Assembly: GCA_003565035.1 (NCBI GenBank)
Contig: PXDP01000134.1
Coordinates: 1-20,326, forward strand
Direction: 5' to 3'
DNA length: 20,326 bases
Source of the DNA: PVC group bacterium
GTDB taxonomy: Bacteria; Verrucomicrobiota; Kiritimatiellia; SS1-B-03-39; UBA6053
Positions 1-7,594 of this stretch are shown here, piece after piece. Every line of letters starts with the position of its first letter. Within the stretch, counting starts at the first letter, position 1. Under the pieces are notes generated by a model. The model worked only from the letters and a program-made list of their open reading frames with translations. It made no database searches and was not told the DNA's origin. The translations under genes and the position numbers were made by a program.

Positions 1-9
1 CGATATTCA

Positions 10-69
10 CCCGGGGCTTCAGTCGTGCCTCCTTTGCCCCGGGCTGACCGCGTCGCCCCCTCCGGGGGC
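10..69. repeat. Cluster of two GC-rich inverted repeats
   Basis: Two perfect inverted repeats lie next to each other ahead of the TPR-like ORF. The first has 8-bp arms CCCGGGGC (10-17) and GCCCCGGG (36-43) around an 18-nt loop. The second has 6-bp arms GCCCCC (55-60) and GGGGGC (64-69) with a TCC loop, followed by the AT-rich ATTATATTC. Such clustered hairpins recall REP-type extragenic palindromes, or could end transcription of a gene left of the window. No U-tract follows either stem, so a rho-independent terminator is not convincing. The family is not recognised. Confidence 0.4.
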
Positions 70-165
70 ATTATATTCTGGATACAAGATGTGAAATGCC
101 CCTTAAGTTAGTGCCATTCGGAGCAGGCCGCCCGTCATTTCGACCTTGCTCTGGAGCACGATGTC

Positions 166-804
166 ATGCTTCAACGGGCGAAGGGAAGAGATTTTTTCAA
201 CGCCCACGCGCGTATGCTGCAGGTGCTGAAACAGGATGCGATGGTGGAAACGGAGGAAGAAATGCGCGGCATCACCGGCAAGCGAAAGTTGGCCATGGAG
301 TGGGCGGACCTGATGTTCATGCTGGGGAATTTCGAGGACGCGCGTTCGCTGTATCGCCGGATCCAGGAAGCAGGACGCCGTACCAACGACGGCGCGTCGG
401 TGGTGCGGGCCGGACTGGCCGAGGCGCATCTGATCGACGCCATGAATACCGACAGGTTCTGGGAAGAGGCGCCGCGGCTCTACCAACTCTGTATGGAATT
501 TCCCAACGCCCCGGCCACACCCGCGCTGCTGTTCAAAGCCGCGTTAATGTCGCCCCGGGAGCCCGTCGACGGCAAGACGATGATGACCCAATTGGCTGCC
601 GAATATCCCCGCTCCCGCCACGCGGCCAAAGCCCGGTACGCATTGGTGTATCGATTTCTTCCCTGGGAGGAGCATGACACGAGGGTGGCGATGACGGAGG
701 TCTTTATCCATGATTTTCCGAAAGAGACCACCTTGATTGAAAACCTCATAAAACATGACCGGCGCGTGCGGCGTCTGTTGAAAGTGGGCTTTGACGCGTA
801 TTAA
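166..804 (+). CDS. TPR-like protein, probably 5'-truncated or interrupted
   Basis: The 212-residue reading frame is rich in helices with tetratricopeptide-like spacing, for example WADLMFMLGNFEDARSLYRR around residues 46-65, followed by further helical pairs of the kind found in TPR scaffold proteins. No catalytic motif is seen. The ATG at 166 is the first ATG in this frame, but protein-like sequence continues upstream of it: residues SEQAARHFDLALEHDV are encoded in frame from 118 and look like the second helix of a TPR unit. The frame is stopped by a TAG at 109-111, and a GTG at 91 lies in the same frame before that stop. No ribosome binding site precedes 166. The gene may therefore be a remnant or carry a nonsense mutation; an unusual start codon is the alternative. 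It ends 79 bp before the phosphatase gene on the same strand. The specific function is unknown. Confidence 0.55.
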   Translation: MLQRAKGRDFFNAHARMLQVLKQDAMVETEEEMRGITGKRKLAMEWADLMFMLGNFEDARSLYRRIQEAGRRTNDGASVVRAGLAEAHLIDAMNTDRFWEEAPRLYQLCMEFPNAPATPALLFKAALMSPREPVDGKTMMTQLAAEYPRSRHAAKARYALVYRFLPWEEHDTRVAMTEVFIHDFPKETTLIENLIKHDRRVRRLLKVGFDAY

Positions 805-883
805 AATTCCACGCGTTGAATCCGAACTATCTCCGGGCCATTGACAGCTTGCTTGAATCCTCCTGACCGGATATCTGGCAGGT

Positions 884-1918
884 GTGAGTTCATCATTATA
901 CCATCCGCTCCTTCCTCTGCTGCTCGAACTCTCGGATCTGATCAGAACCCGGGTACTAGCCATCCTGGGGGAAGTCCCGGTCCATGAACGGTCCCGCTCC
1001 ACCGGTCATTGCGGAGCGGATGTCATTTACTGGATCGACCGGGAAATCGAATCGATTATTTGCGACGTGTTACAACGCGAGGCGTCGAATCTTGGCGGAG
1101 TGGTGCTCATCGCGGAGGGAATTGGAGAAAACGGCCTTTCCATATTCACAGAGTCCGGGCGCGACGCCGACTGCGCCTGGCGGCTGATTATGGATCCGAT
1201 TGACGGCACCCGTCCCATCATGATGGACAAACGCTCCGCCTGGTTTTTAGCCGGAGTAGCCCCCAACCGCGGGCAGGAGACCCGTCTTCGGGAGATCGAA
1301 TGCGCGGTCCAAGCCGAGCTGCCCACCTCCCGCGCGGGCTGCGCGGATGATTTTGTCGCGGTCAGAGCAAAAGGCGTTCAGGCCCTGCGACACGAAATTG
1401 CTGGAGGCGCTATGGTTGACTCGGCCCCGACACCATGGTCACCCCAGCCCTGGCAGGGCCCGGAACTTCGCGGCGGTTTTGCCCAGCTCATGCGTTTCTG
1501 TTCCCCCGGCAGAGAACACCTGGCCGCGATCGAGGAGAAGATGCTGGCATCTCTGTACCCCGATGCGGAAGAGGGAGAAATTCTCAGCTTCGAGGATCAA
1601 TACGCCGCCACCGGCGGTCAACTGATCGAACTGCTCTGCGGACGCGATCGCTTCACCGCCGATGTGCGTGCCGCCCTCTTTGCCTCCCGTCACTTCCGGG
1701 GAAAACGCACCGGCCATGTCTGCCATCCCTACGATCTGGCCGGATTCCTCGTCGCTGAAGAAGCCGGGGTGGAGATCACCGATTTGTCCGGAAATCCCCT
1801 CGACGGCCCCTTGGACACCCTCACCGGAATGAACTGGGCCGGATACGCGAACCCCCGAATCCGTTCCGAGGTGGAACCCGTTTTTCTCCGGGAGCTGGAG
1901 CGCTGCCTGGTCGGGTAA
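884..1918 (+). CDS. Inositol monophosphatase / FIG-superfamily phosphatase homologue
   Basis: The 344-aa protein carries the metal-binding signatures of the lithium-sensitive phosphomonoesterase superfamily (inositol monophosphatase, CysQ, FBPase-like). The IAEGIGE stretch (residues 77-83) stands at the place of the first acidic motif. MDPIDGT (103-109) is the hallmark DPIDGT loop, with D105 and D108 as likely Mg2+ ligands. PYDLAGFLVAEEAG (282-295) matches the C-terminal WDxAAG...EAG motif with D284. The order and spacing are as in the family, but at 344 aa it is longer than typical IMPases (about 260-280 aa) because of extra sequence between the DPIDGT loop and the C-terminal motif. It probably hydrolyses a phosphomonoester such as an inositol or sugar phosphate in the cytoplasm; the substrate cannot be told from sequence. 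The GTG at 884 is the only usual start after the in-frame stop at 854, and the ribosome binding site is poor. The gene converges with the small ORF at 1920. Confidence 0.85.
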   Translation: MSSSLYHPLLPLLLELSDLIRTRVLAILGEVPVHERSRSTGHCGADVIYWIDREIESIICDVLQREASNLGGVVLIAEGIGENGLSIFTESGRDADCAWRLIMDPIDGTRPIMMDKRSAWFLAGVAPNRGQETRLREIECAVQAELPTSRAGCADDFVAVRAKGVQALRHEIAGGAMVDSAPTPWSPQPWQGPELRGGFAQLMRFCSPGREHLAAIEEKMLASLYPDAEEGEILSFEDQYAATGGQLIELLCGRDRFTADVRAALFASRHFRGKRTGHVCHPYDLAGFLVAEEAGVEITDLSGNPLDGPLDTLTGMNWAGYANPRIRSEVEPVFLRELERCLVG

Positions 1919-1919
1919 A

Positions 1920-2171
1920 TTAATCCAATTCACACACCGTTAAGTCATTCTTGTCCTCACCCTCCAATGCGGGAAGATGTAACTGACGGCAATAGTTCTG
2001 CCGGCGCTCACGAAGCCCGTCCGGATTGCGGGATTGATACAATCCCAAACACCGTTTCCGGTCGGGATGCAGCAACTCCAGCTTGTAACTGGTAAATTCA
2101 GCATTTAGATTGCTGCTGGTATGCCGCACGGGTAACGCATTGATAGTTATTTCATACATATGTTTCTTCAT
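1920..2171 (-). CDS. Small hypothetical protein (83 aa)
   Basis: An open frame on the minus strand encodes about 83 aa starting MKKHMYEITINALPVRHTSS and ending in an acidic stretch (DKNDLTVCELD). The ATG at 2171 is chosen because an AGG lies a few bases upstream in the message; the frame stays open to an earlier ATG at 2210, which has no ribosome binding site. The composition is mixed and protein-like, with no repeats, membrane helices or known motif. The stop codon lies 1 bp beyond the stop of the convergent phosphatase gene, so nothing else occupies this stretch. It may be a real small gene, or the remnant of a larger one in this AT-richer zone. The family is not recognised. Confidence 0.35.
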   Translation of the reverse strand: MKKHMYEITINALPVRHTSSNLNAEFTSYKLELLHPDRKRCLGLYQSRNPDGLRERRQNYCRQLHLPALEGEDKNDLTVCELD

Positions 2172-2358
2172 CACTATACCTACTTGCAATCCCGCCTCTG
2201 CCGCAAACATGGATTGGCCAGGGCCATCTGAGTGGCAGGCCCCATGAATTGATTCAAAAATTCAACCGTGACCAACTTAACCAAATGCTTGAACTTGCAG
2301 AGGTGTGAGTCAAGGAAAATCCCGTCCCGGGAAACTGCGGGGCGTATTCCTGGTTATT
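2172..2358. other. Intergenic stretch with a gene-like remnant on the plus strand
   Basis: No complete gene is seen here. On the plus strand a frame without a start codon reads through to a TGA at 2306-2308, and its last part, HELIQKFNRDQLNQMLELAE, looks like the amphipathic C-terminal helix of a protein. Upstream of about 2211 the same frame loses protein character and reaches a TAG before any ATG. This could be the tail of a decayed gene or chance. Confidence 0.25.
2316..2332 (-). terminator. Possible weak rho-independent terminator for minus-strand transcription
   Basis: Read on the minus strand, arms TCCCG and CGGGA form a 5-bp stem with a GGA triloop and are followed at once by TTTTCC. 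It lies 27 bp past the stop of the 101-aa ORF at 2359 and about 270 bp past the end of the large operon, so it is placed to end transcription of both. The stem is short and the T-tract only four long, so it is a candidate only. Confidence 0.3.
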
Positions 2359-2664
2359 TTAGTTGGTACTGTAGAAATAAAACCTGTAGCCCGCCTGCTC
2401 TGCGGCAGACCATATTTGGAACGTTGCCCTATGCCTGACCATGAAGTGTTTTAGTTTATCTTTCTCTGTTCCGATTCGCATCCGTAGTTCGGCGAAGCAT
2501 CCGCAGGTTTTTTCACCCTCTCCCATTAGCAGGACGTTCCCTTTTTTCCTGTATTGTCTTTGGCTGCGTATGATATCTGCATTAGAAAAAATTTGTCGAT
2601 CATTTCGAAACAGCATTCGCTTTTCTGACTGAACATGCTCTAAAGAACTTTCTTGAATTTCCAT
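2359..2664 (-). CDS. Small hypothetical protein (101 aa), overlapping the end of the HEAT/thioredoxin gene
   Basis: An open frame of 101 codons begins MEIQESSLEHVQSEKRML and ends GYRFYFYSTN. It is basic and has two closely spaced cysteines (CGCFAELRMR). The first ATG at 2664 lies 65 bp inside the preceding gene, in another frame. An internal ATG at M17 (2616) would reduce the overlap to 17 bp and give an 85-aa product. No membrane helix or known motif is visible, and no good ribosome binding site. The AT-rich composition contrasts with the GC-rich operon, and a possible terminator follows. It may be a translationally coupled last gene, a transferred gene fragment, or spurious. Confidence 0.35.
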   Translation of the reverse strand: MEIQESSLEHVQSEKRMLFRNDRQIFSNADIIRSQRQYRKKGNVLLMGEGEKTCGCFAELRMRIGTEKDKLKHFMVRHRATFQIWSAAEQAGYRFYFYSTN

Positions 2665-5600
2665 GCTTTGCGGTCAGGAAAAAAATCGTCACAACCAGGG
2701 TGACAAGATAAAGGCTGACAGGAATGGCGGCGGCGGCGGGAAGCCAGAGGGGGAGCGGAAAGGCGAGACCGATGAGGGGAAGGATGAGACACAACAGGAG
2801 TGTTCGCGGAGACGGGCTTGCCGGAGGGGCTTGAATGGGTGTGGCTAGACTGAATGATTGCCGCCGTTGAAAAAGACGTCCGGCCTGGCTGAAAAGGGCA
2901 ACGATCAATGCCGCAATGACCGGTGCGGGAGGAATGTGCAACGGCAGAGCGGCAAGTAAAATCAATGCCGCGGCGGGGAGCCCGTGCGCGGGCCGCGGAG
3001 GGACCGGAAGCAGCAGGGCGGTGAGGAGAATCCCCATGAGCAGGAGCGCACTGTGCCAGGGACTGAGTTCCGGGGGAAGCCGGGGGTCGCGGACTGGCTT
3101 CGGAGCTTCTTCTTCTCTGGCGGCCTCCGTTTCTGATTCCACCTGGGGCGCGGGTTCCTCGGTGTCAAGTTCCGCCGTGACGGGACGCGGTGTCGGAATC
3201 CATTCGGTGCCGGGGATGCTCACGGATTGAGCCACGATGTCGCCGATGCGGTTATAATCCAGATTATCACCGCCGAAATCCGCTCCCCCTGAACCCGCAA
3301 TCATCGGGGTCAATCCTACCTGACTGAGCGGCAGACCGTAGGCGAGGAAAATTTCATAGTACAGATCTTCGGAACCGGGATCGATAATGTTGTATTCGCG
3401 AATAGAGAGTTCGGGAAACAGAGACCGGTAGGAATTGAGGATTTCCCGCACCAGTTCGCAGTCCGGACAGCCTTCGCTGTAAAAGTAAAGCAGGGTGACA
3501 GCGGTGTCGCCATCCGCCGCGGGCGCGTCGGATGCAACGCCGTCTGTCGGAGTGTCGTCAATAAATGCGGTTCCCGCTCCAGCCTCTTCGTCTTCCGGTT
3601 CGGCCCGGTCTTCGGCATTGCGGCTGCGCCAGAGAGCGAGACGATCTTCGGCCCGCCAGAGTTCCTGCTGACTGAGCCAGTTGATGAGGGGGCGGTAGTC
3701 GGCACTCAGTCTCGGTACACGGGATTCAATGCCGTTCCAGATCATCCCCGCGTTTTCGGAAGGGTTTTCAAGGCGTGACAGAGCGGACAGCCAGGAAACA
3801 TCCTCGGGAACCTGCCCCTGGCTGATGAGGGCACTACCGGCGGCAACTTGAATTTCCGGAACAGAGTCGTGCAGAAGCCGGGCAAGGTGTTCTTCGACAT
3901 ACGGGGTGAGACGGGGAGTGGGATTTCGTTCTGTGTGTGAGAAGGCAAGGTCGGGAAGAATGTTCCAGGTAAAAGTTTTGCTGTCTGTCCGTAAATACAT
4001 CCACGGCAAAACAAAGCGGACACGGGTGGCGGAATCGCTGGCGACGCGGTCAATTTCTTCTTCGGTGAGGGGAGCGGACTGTCGGGCGCGGGCAATCCAT
4101 GCCTGGGCGCGGAGTTCGGGGTGACGCAGGTTTTCGGTGTGGGCTTGCAGCGGTTCCAAAAATGCGGAGTGGCGGTGGTGGGCGGCGAGAATTAACGCCA
4201 GTGACAACCGGGCGAAATCGATATCTGTATCCGTGCTTTCGGTTGCCAGCCCGCGAAGTATGTAGGGACGCACTTCGCGGAGCGGGCGTTCGCGGAATTG
4301 TTGATGGAGCTGATGACGGTTCCAGGGCACATCGCGGGGGCGGAGCGTGCTTGAATCATCATAAATCAGAGAAAGTAAGCCGGAACTGAAATCACGGGAG
4401 GCCATCTGCAGCAGGGCGGCGGAACGCACAGAGTCGCGGGGATCGTCAAGCAGTTCACGGGCGGCCTGCAGGATGAGTTGATCATGTCCGGGACGGGTCA
4501 GCAGGCGGCTCAGATCCTCTTCGGGGTGGGTGTCGGCATGGGCGAGCAGGTGCGGGAGCGCCTCGTCGTTTCCCATTTCCACCAGCAGACGGGAAGAAAC
4601 GTGGCGGAGCGTTTCGTCTTCGGTGCTCCGGAAAATTTCCAGGACACGGTCTTGCAGAGAAACCCCGTATTCAGAGGAGGGTGCGGACCTGGAAGGCTCC
4701 TCGAAGGCTCCCAGAAGATCGTCGAGCGCGGAGGCTTCAGGTTCGGGGTCGGTGGTTTCATCGTCACCAAATGCACCGAGCAAGTCATCAAGCACGGGGT
4801 CGGAGGGGGCGTCGGATGCGGCAGAGCTTTGGAGGAGCCCCCCGAGCAGGCTGGAGATGCCGCCGCTCCGAGTGCCGGATTGACGGGGCAGGCGGACGTT
4901 GTCGATGAGGGCGATGCGTTGGTTGTCGTCGGCCTGACCGAGAGCACGGACGAGGTGGGCCTCCGCCTCGCGGCGCTCGCGGCCTTCGGCGGAGAGCCCA
5001 TGGCGGGCCAGCAGGCGGACGGCGGCGGCGCGAACATCGGGGTCGGTATGTTCGGCCAACTGAAGTCCGGTGCGGATGCGGGAAGCGACACAGCTTTCCA
5101 CAATGCCGAGGATGGTGACGAGATCATCGTGACTGTGATCGGTCAGGCTTTCAAAAAAGGCATCGGGCAGCTCCACGCGGCTGTCGCAGGCGATGCGGAG
5201 TAAAGCGGTATGATATTCGGGAAATTCGTCCCACCAGTTTTCGAGCATGCGGGTGCGCTGCTGCGAGTTTTCGGCCAGGCCCAGCGCGGTCTGTAGAATG
5301 ATGGTCCGGGCAAAGGGGTCGGGGTCGCGGGCGTGTTCGAGGAGGGTGGCAAGGCTCTCGCGTGAACGGGTGCCGCCGAGGGTGCGGGCGACCTCGGCCC
5401 TCACACGCCAGCGCGGGTCCTCCAGCAATTCGGTGACTGCGGGAATAAGCGAGGGGTGATGGCCCTCGCGAACCGCGTTGAGGGCTCCCAGGATGCGCTC
5501 CTCGTGGTCGAACTCAAGCTGGGTTTTGAGCCAGTCACTGACAGCGGTGTTTTCGCGGGTGGAGTCCGTGGCGTGGCGGAGATTGCGCATGGCGGTGACG

Positions 5601-6904
5601 GCGACGTCCATGCTGCTTTCGGTTTCGAGGTGAGCCAGAACACGCGGAAGAACCTCCGGTCTGCCCCGGCGGATCAGACCCTCAATCACGGCCTCACGGA
5701 CGAGGATGTCGGGATCATCGATAAAGGTCAGCAGTACAGGGGCGGCTTCGGGTCCGATTTCGCGGAGGCTGCGCAGCAGATTCAGCCGAGTTTCCCGCGG
5801 GGCATGACGCAGTCGGCGGGCGGTGGTGGACGGATCGGCCCAGCCCAGGCGGGTAAGTTTGAGAGAAAGAATGACCTCCTCCAGGCGTTCGCGTTGCTCG
5901 CCGGAAAAGTCCTCGTCCTCAAGGCGGGTGAGCAGATGCGGGAGCACGGCGGGGCCGGCGAGTTCGAGGGTGCGCATGGCGCGGTTGGCGCGTTCGGGAA
6001 GTTCGGCACTCAAATCCTCGACGGCCTCGTCGAGCTGTTCGCGGCTGAGACGGGCGTAGCGGGCGCGGGGGGAGGGCATCTCGGGGTCATCCTCAAGCCA
6101 GGTCCGCCAGCGGACGATCGAGGCGCGGTTGTCCTCCTTTGACGGATTGGCCCAGGGGTCGAATCCGCGGGCGGTGCCTGCGAGTTCCTCCAGACGTTCG
6201 AGGGCACCCAGACGGACCACGAGCCGGGAATGCTCCAGCAGTTCGACCCACAGGTTCACCGGCATCGGATCCAGATTGCGGAGGGCCTCGCGGATATGTC
6301 CGCCCGGATCCTGGTCGGGAAGGCGGGAGACCGCTTCAGCCAGCAGCTCCGGGGACGGTTCCTCTTCGGTCAGGCGTCTGAGGAGTCCGGCGTTGCGGGC
6401 CGAGACGGGCATTTCGCCGGGGGTGAGAAGCTGTTCCAGCACGGCGGCGAGATCTTCGGAGGAAAGAAAACCCGAGACACGGAAAAGTTCGCGGCCGTTG
6501 GCGTCCATCCAAACCAGGGTGGGCACGCTGCGGATGCCCCGGTGCATGGCGGGGCCGGGATTGCGGTCGGTATTGATTTCGACCAGGGTGAAGCGGCGCA
6601 GCGCGGAGCGAAGACCGGGATCCGCGAGAACCTCTTCTTTCAAACGGCGGCACCAGGAGCAGGTGGGGGTACTGAAAAGTGCCATGACCTGCTGTCCGCT
6701 CGCGCGGGCTCTCATCAACCCGGTGTCGAGGTTGTCGGTCCAGACCAGATCGGAGAGTTCAATGTCGGGCGAGGAGATTAATCCGACCTCGGGGAGGGTG
6801 TCAAACAGTTCCTGTGGAACGCGGTCGGGGCGGAAGGCGGGGGGGGCGGCGGCCAGAGGAAGGGCCGTCAGCCAGAGCAGAACATGGCGTTTAAGCAGCG
6901 TCAT
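2600..6904 (-). CDS. Thioredoxin-HEAT-thioredoxin membrane protein (1434 aa)
   Basis: A likely signal peptide comes first (MTLLKRHVLLWLTALPLAAA). A thioredoxin-like domain follows at about residues 50-165 with the redox motif CSWC (82-85) and the cis-proline loop SVPT (P128). A long helical array with clear HEAT repeats follows, including RVRAEVARTLG and VREAVIEGL units, and is interrupted near 680-740 by an acidic Ser/Pro/Gly-rich loop. A second thioredoxin-like domain begins at about 1133 with CPDC (1146-1149) and a TP loop (P1200). An acidic linker then leads to several hydrophobic segments at about 1284-1410 and a short basic tail. The first domain resembles the thioredoxin_7 type; the second is more distant. 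The ATG at 6904 is chosen over the longer frame because it lies 1 bp past the DUF4159 stop and starts a signal sequence. Role inferred: an envelope scaffold with thiol-disulphide or thiol-relay function for the upstream MoxR/VWA proteins. The final 25 or so residues look atypical and may be an altered C-terminus. Confidence 0.85.
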   Translation of the reverse strand: MTLLKRHVLLWLTALPLAAAPPAFRPDRVPQELFDTLPEVGLISSPDIELSDLVWTDNLDTGLMRARASGQQVMALFSTPTCSWCRRLKEEVLADPGLRSALRRFTLVEINTDRNPGPAMHRGIRSVPTLVWMDANGRELFRVSGFLSSEDLAAVLEQLLTPGEMPVSARNAGLLRRLTEEEPSPELLAEAVSRLPDQDPGGHIREALRNLDPMPVNLWVELLEHSRLVVRLGALERLEELAGTARGFDPWANPSKEDNRASIVRWRTWLEDDPEMPSPRARYARLSREQLDEAVEDLSAELPERANRAMRTLELAGPAVLPHLLTRLEDEDFSGEQRERLEEVILSLKLTRLGWADPSTTARRLRHAPRETRLNLLRSLREIGPEAAPVLLTFIDDPDILVREAVIEGLIRRGRPEVLPRVLAHLETESSMDVAVTAMRNLRHATDSTRENTAVSDWLKTQLEFDHEERILGALNAVREGHHPSLIPAVTELLEDPRWRVRAEVARTLGGTRSRESLATLLEHARDPDPFARTIILQTALGLAENSQQRTRMLENWWDEFPEYHTALLRIACDSRVELPDAFFESLTDHSHDDLVTILGIVESCVASRIRTGLQLAEHTDPDVRAAAVRLLARHGLSAEGRERREAEAHLVRALGQADDNQRIALIDNVRLPRQSGTRSGGISSLLGGLLQSSAASDAPSDPVLDDLLGAFGDDETTDPEPEASALDDLLGAFEEPSRSAPSSEYGVSLQDRVLEIFRSTEDETLRHVSSRLLVEMGNDEALPHLLAHADTHPEEDLSRLLTRPGHDQLILQAARELLDDPRDSVRSAALLQMASRDFSSGLLSLIYDDSSTLRPRDVPWNRHQLHQQFRERPLREVRPYILRGLATESTDTDIDFARLSLALILAAHHRHSAFLEPLQAHTENLRHPELRAQAWIARARQSAPLTEEEIDRVASDSATRVRFVLPWMYLRTDSKTFTWNILPDLAFSHTERNPTPRLTPYVEEHLARLLHDSVPEIQVAAGSALISQGQVPEDVSWLSALSRLENPSENAGMIWNGIESRVPRLSADYRPLINWLSQQELWRAEDRLALWRSRNAEDRAEPEDEEAGAGTAFIDDTPTDGVASDAPAADGDTAVTLLYFYSEGCPDCELVREILNSYRSLFPELSIREYNIIDPGSEDLYYEIFLAYGLPLSQVGLTPMIAGSGGADFGGDNLDYNRIGDIVAQSVSIPGTEWIPTPRPVTAELDTEEPAPQVESETEAAREEEAPKPVRDPRLPPELSPWHSALLLMGILLTALLLPVPPRPAHGLPAAALILLAALPLHIPPAPVIAALIVALFSQAGRLFQRRQSFSLATPIQAPPASPSPRTLLLCLILPLIGLAFPLPLWLPAAAAIPVSLYLVTLVVTIFFLTAKHGNSRKFFRACSVRKANAVSK

Positions 6905-6905
6905 T

Positions 6906-7574
6906 TCAGTAGAGGAGCGCGTACACAAGGGTATTGACGACGATTTCGGAGGCGTTGCGGATTTCGTTGCCGCCACAGCAGCAGCAGCCGTCCACGCGGG
7001 CGCTGTCGTTCAGGCCTTCTGGAGAAAAGACGACAACGAGTTTGCCGTTGCGTTCGAGTCCGGCGATGCGAACCTCGGGACCGGGATTGGTGAGTTCGAC
7101 GGATTCGATATCATACACCGTGCGCCAGAGCGGGTGACTCATATCGATGGGCGAAAGACGGGTGTCGTCGTCGAACAGCGTGTTGATTTCCCGCTGAAAG
7201 GCCTCGGTCCATGCTTTGCTGCTGCAGCCGGAGGAGGCGAGGAGGAAGCCTCCGCGGTCGAGATAGCGGCGGAGGTTTTCGCGCTCGCCGGGCGAAAAGA
7301 AAAAATCCTTTTCGCCGGTCATCATCACAAACGGGTAATTGAACAGTTCGTTGGAGTCGAGTTTGACGCTGGTGAAGCGGCGGGCGACGGGGATTCCGGT
7401 TTCGCGCTGGGCCAGGCTGAGGAACTCATCACTGAAACAGCGGGAGGTGTGGGTGCCGGCGAAGATGAGGTTGGCGGCCTGGATGACCCCGTCTTTTTCC
7501 TCCCCCGCTTGGAGTGTGGCGGGGAGAAGAAGCGCGATGGTCAGTATCTGGATGATGGGGATACGTGTTTTCAT
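6906..7574 (-). CDS. DUF4159 domain protein with a CCCC motif
   Basis: The protein is 222 aa and has a signal peptide (residues 1-23, ending LPATLQA), so it is probably exported or periplasmic. The body matches DUF4159: the core FNYPFVMMTGEKDFFFSPGE (78-97), then LRRYLDRGGFLLASSGC (101-117) and SHPLWRTVYDI (146-156). This is the strand-and-glycine pattern of the GATase/ThuA-like fold; no canonical glutaminase nucleophile elbow is evident. Four consecutive cysteines occur at 197-200, followed by GGNEIRNASEIVVN near the C-terminus. DUF4159 genes commonly accompany BatA/MoxR clusters, as here. It starts 20 bp after the DUF4175-like gene and its TGA is followed by the next ATG after a single base. 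No ribosome binding site is evident, so coupled translation is likely. The molecular function of the family is not established. Confidence 0.8.
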   Translation of the reverse strand: MKTRIPIIQILTIALLLPATLQAGEEKDGVIQAANLIFAGTHTSRCFSDEFLSLAQRETGIPVARRFTSVKLDSNELFNYPFVMMTGEKDFFFSPGERENLRRYLDRGGFLLASSGCSSKAWTEAFQREINTLFDDDTRLSPIDMSHPLWRTVYDIESVELTNPGPEVRIAGLERNGKLVVVFSPEGLNDSARVDGCCCCGGNEIRNASEIVVNTLVYALLY

Positions 7575-7594
7575 GGGCGTGCGGGGGTCGGGGG

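Noticed and set aside
96..677. A 193-codon plus-strand frame overlapping the TPR-like ORF.
   Set aside because: It has Gly/Arg-rich shadow composition; the other frame shows helical TPR-like sequence.
841..875. TTGACA at 841 as a promoter for the phosphatase gene.
   Set aside because: No -10 box is found at 15-19 bp; the nearest AT-rich hexamer is about 23 bp away.
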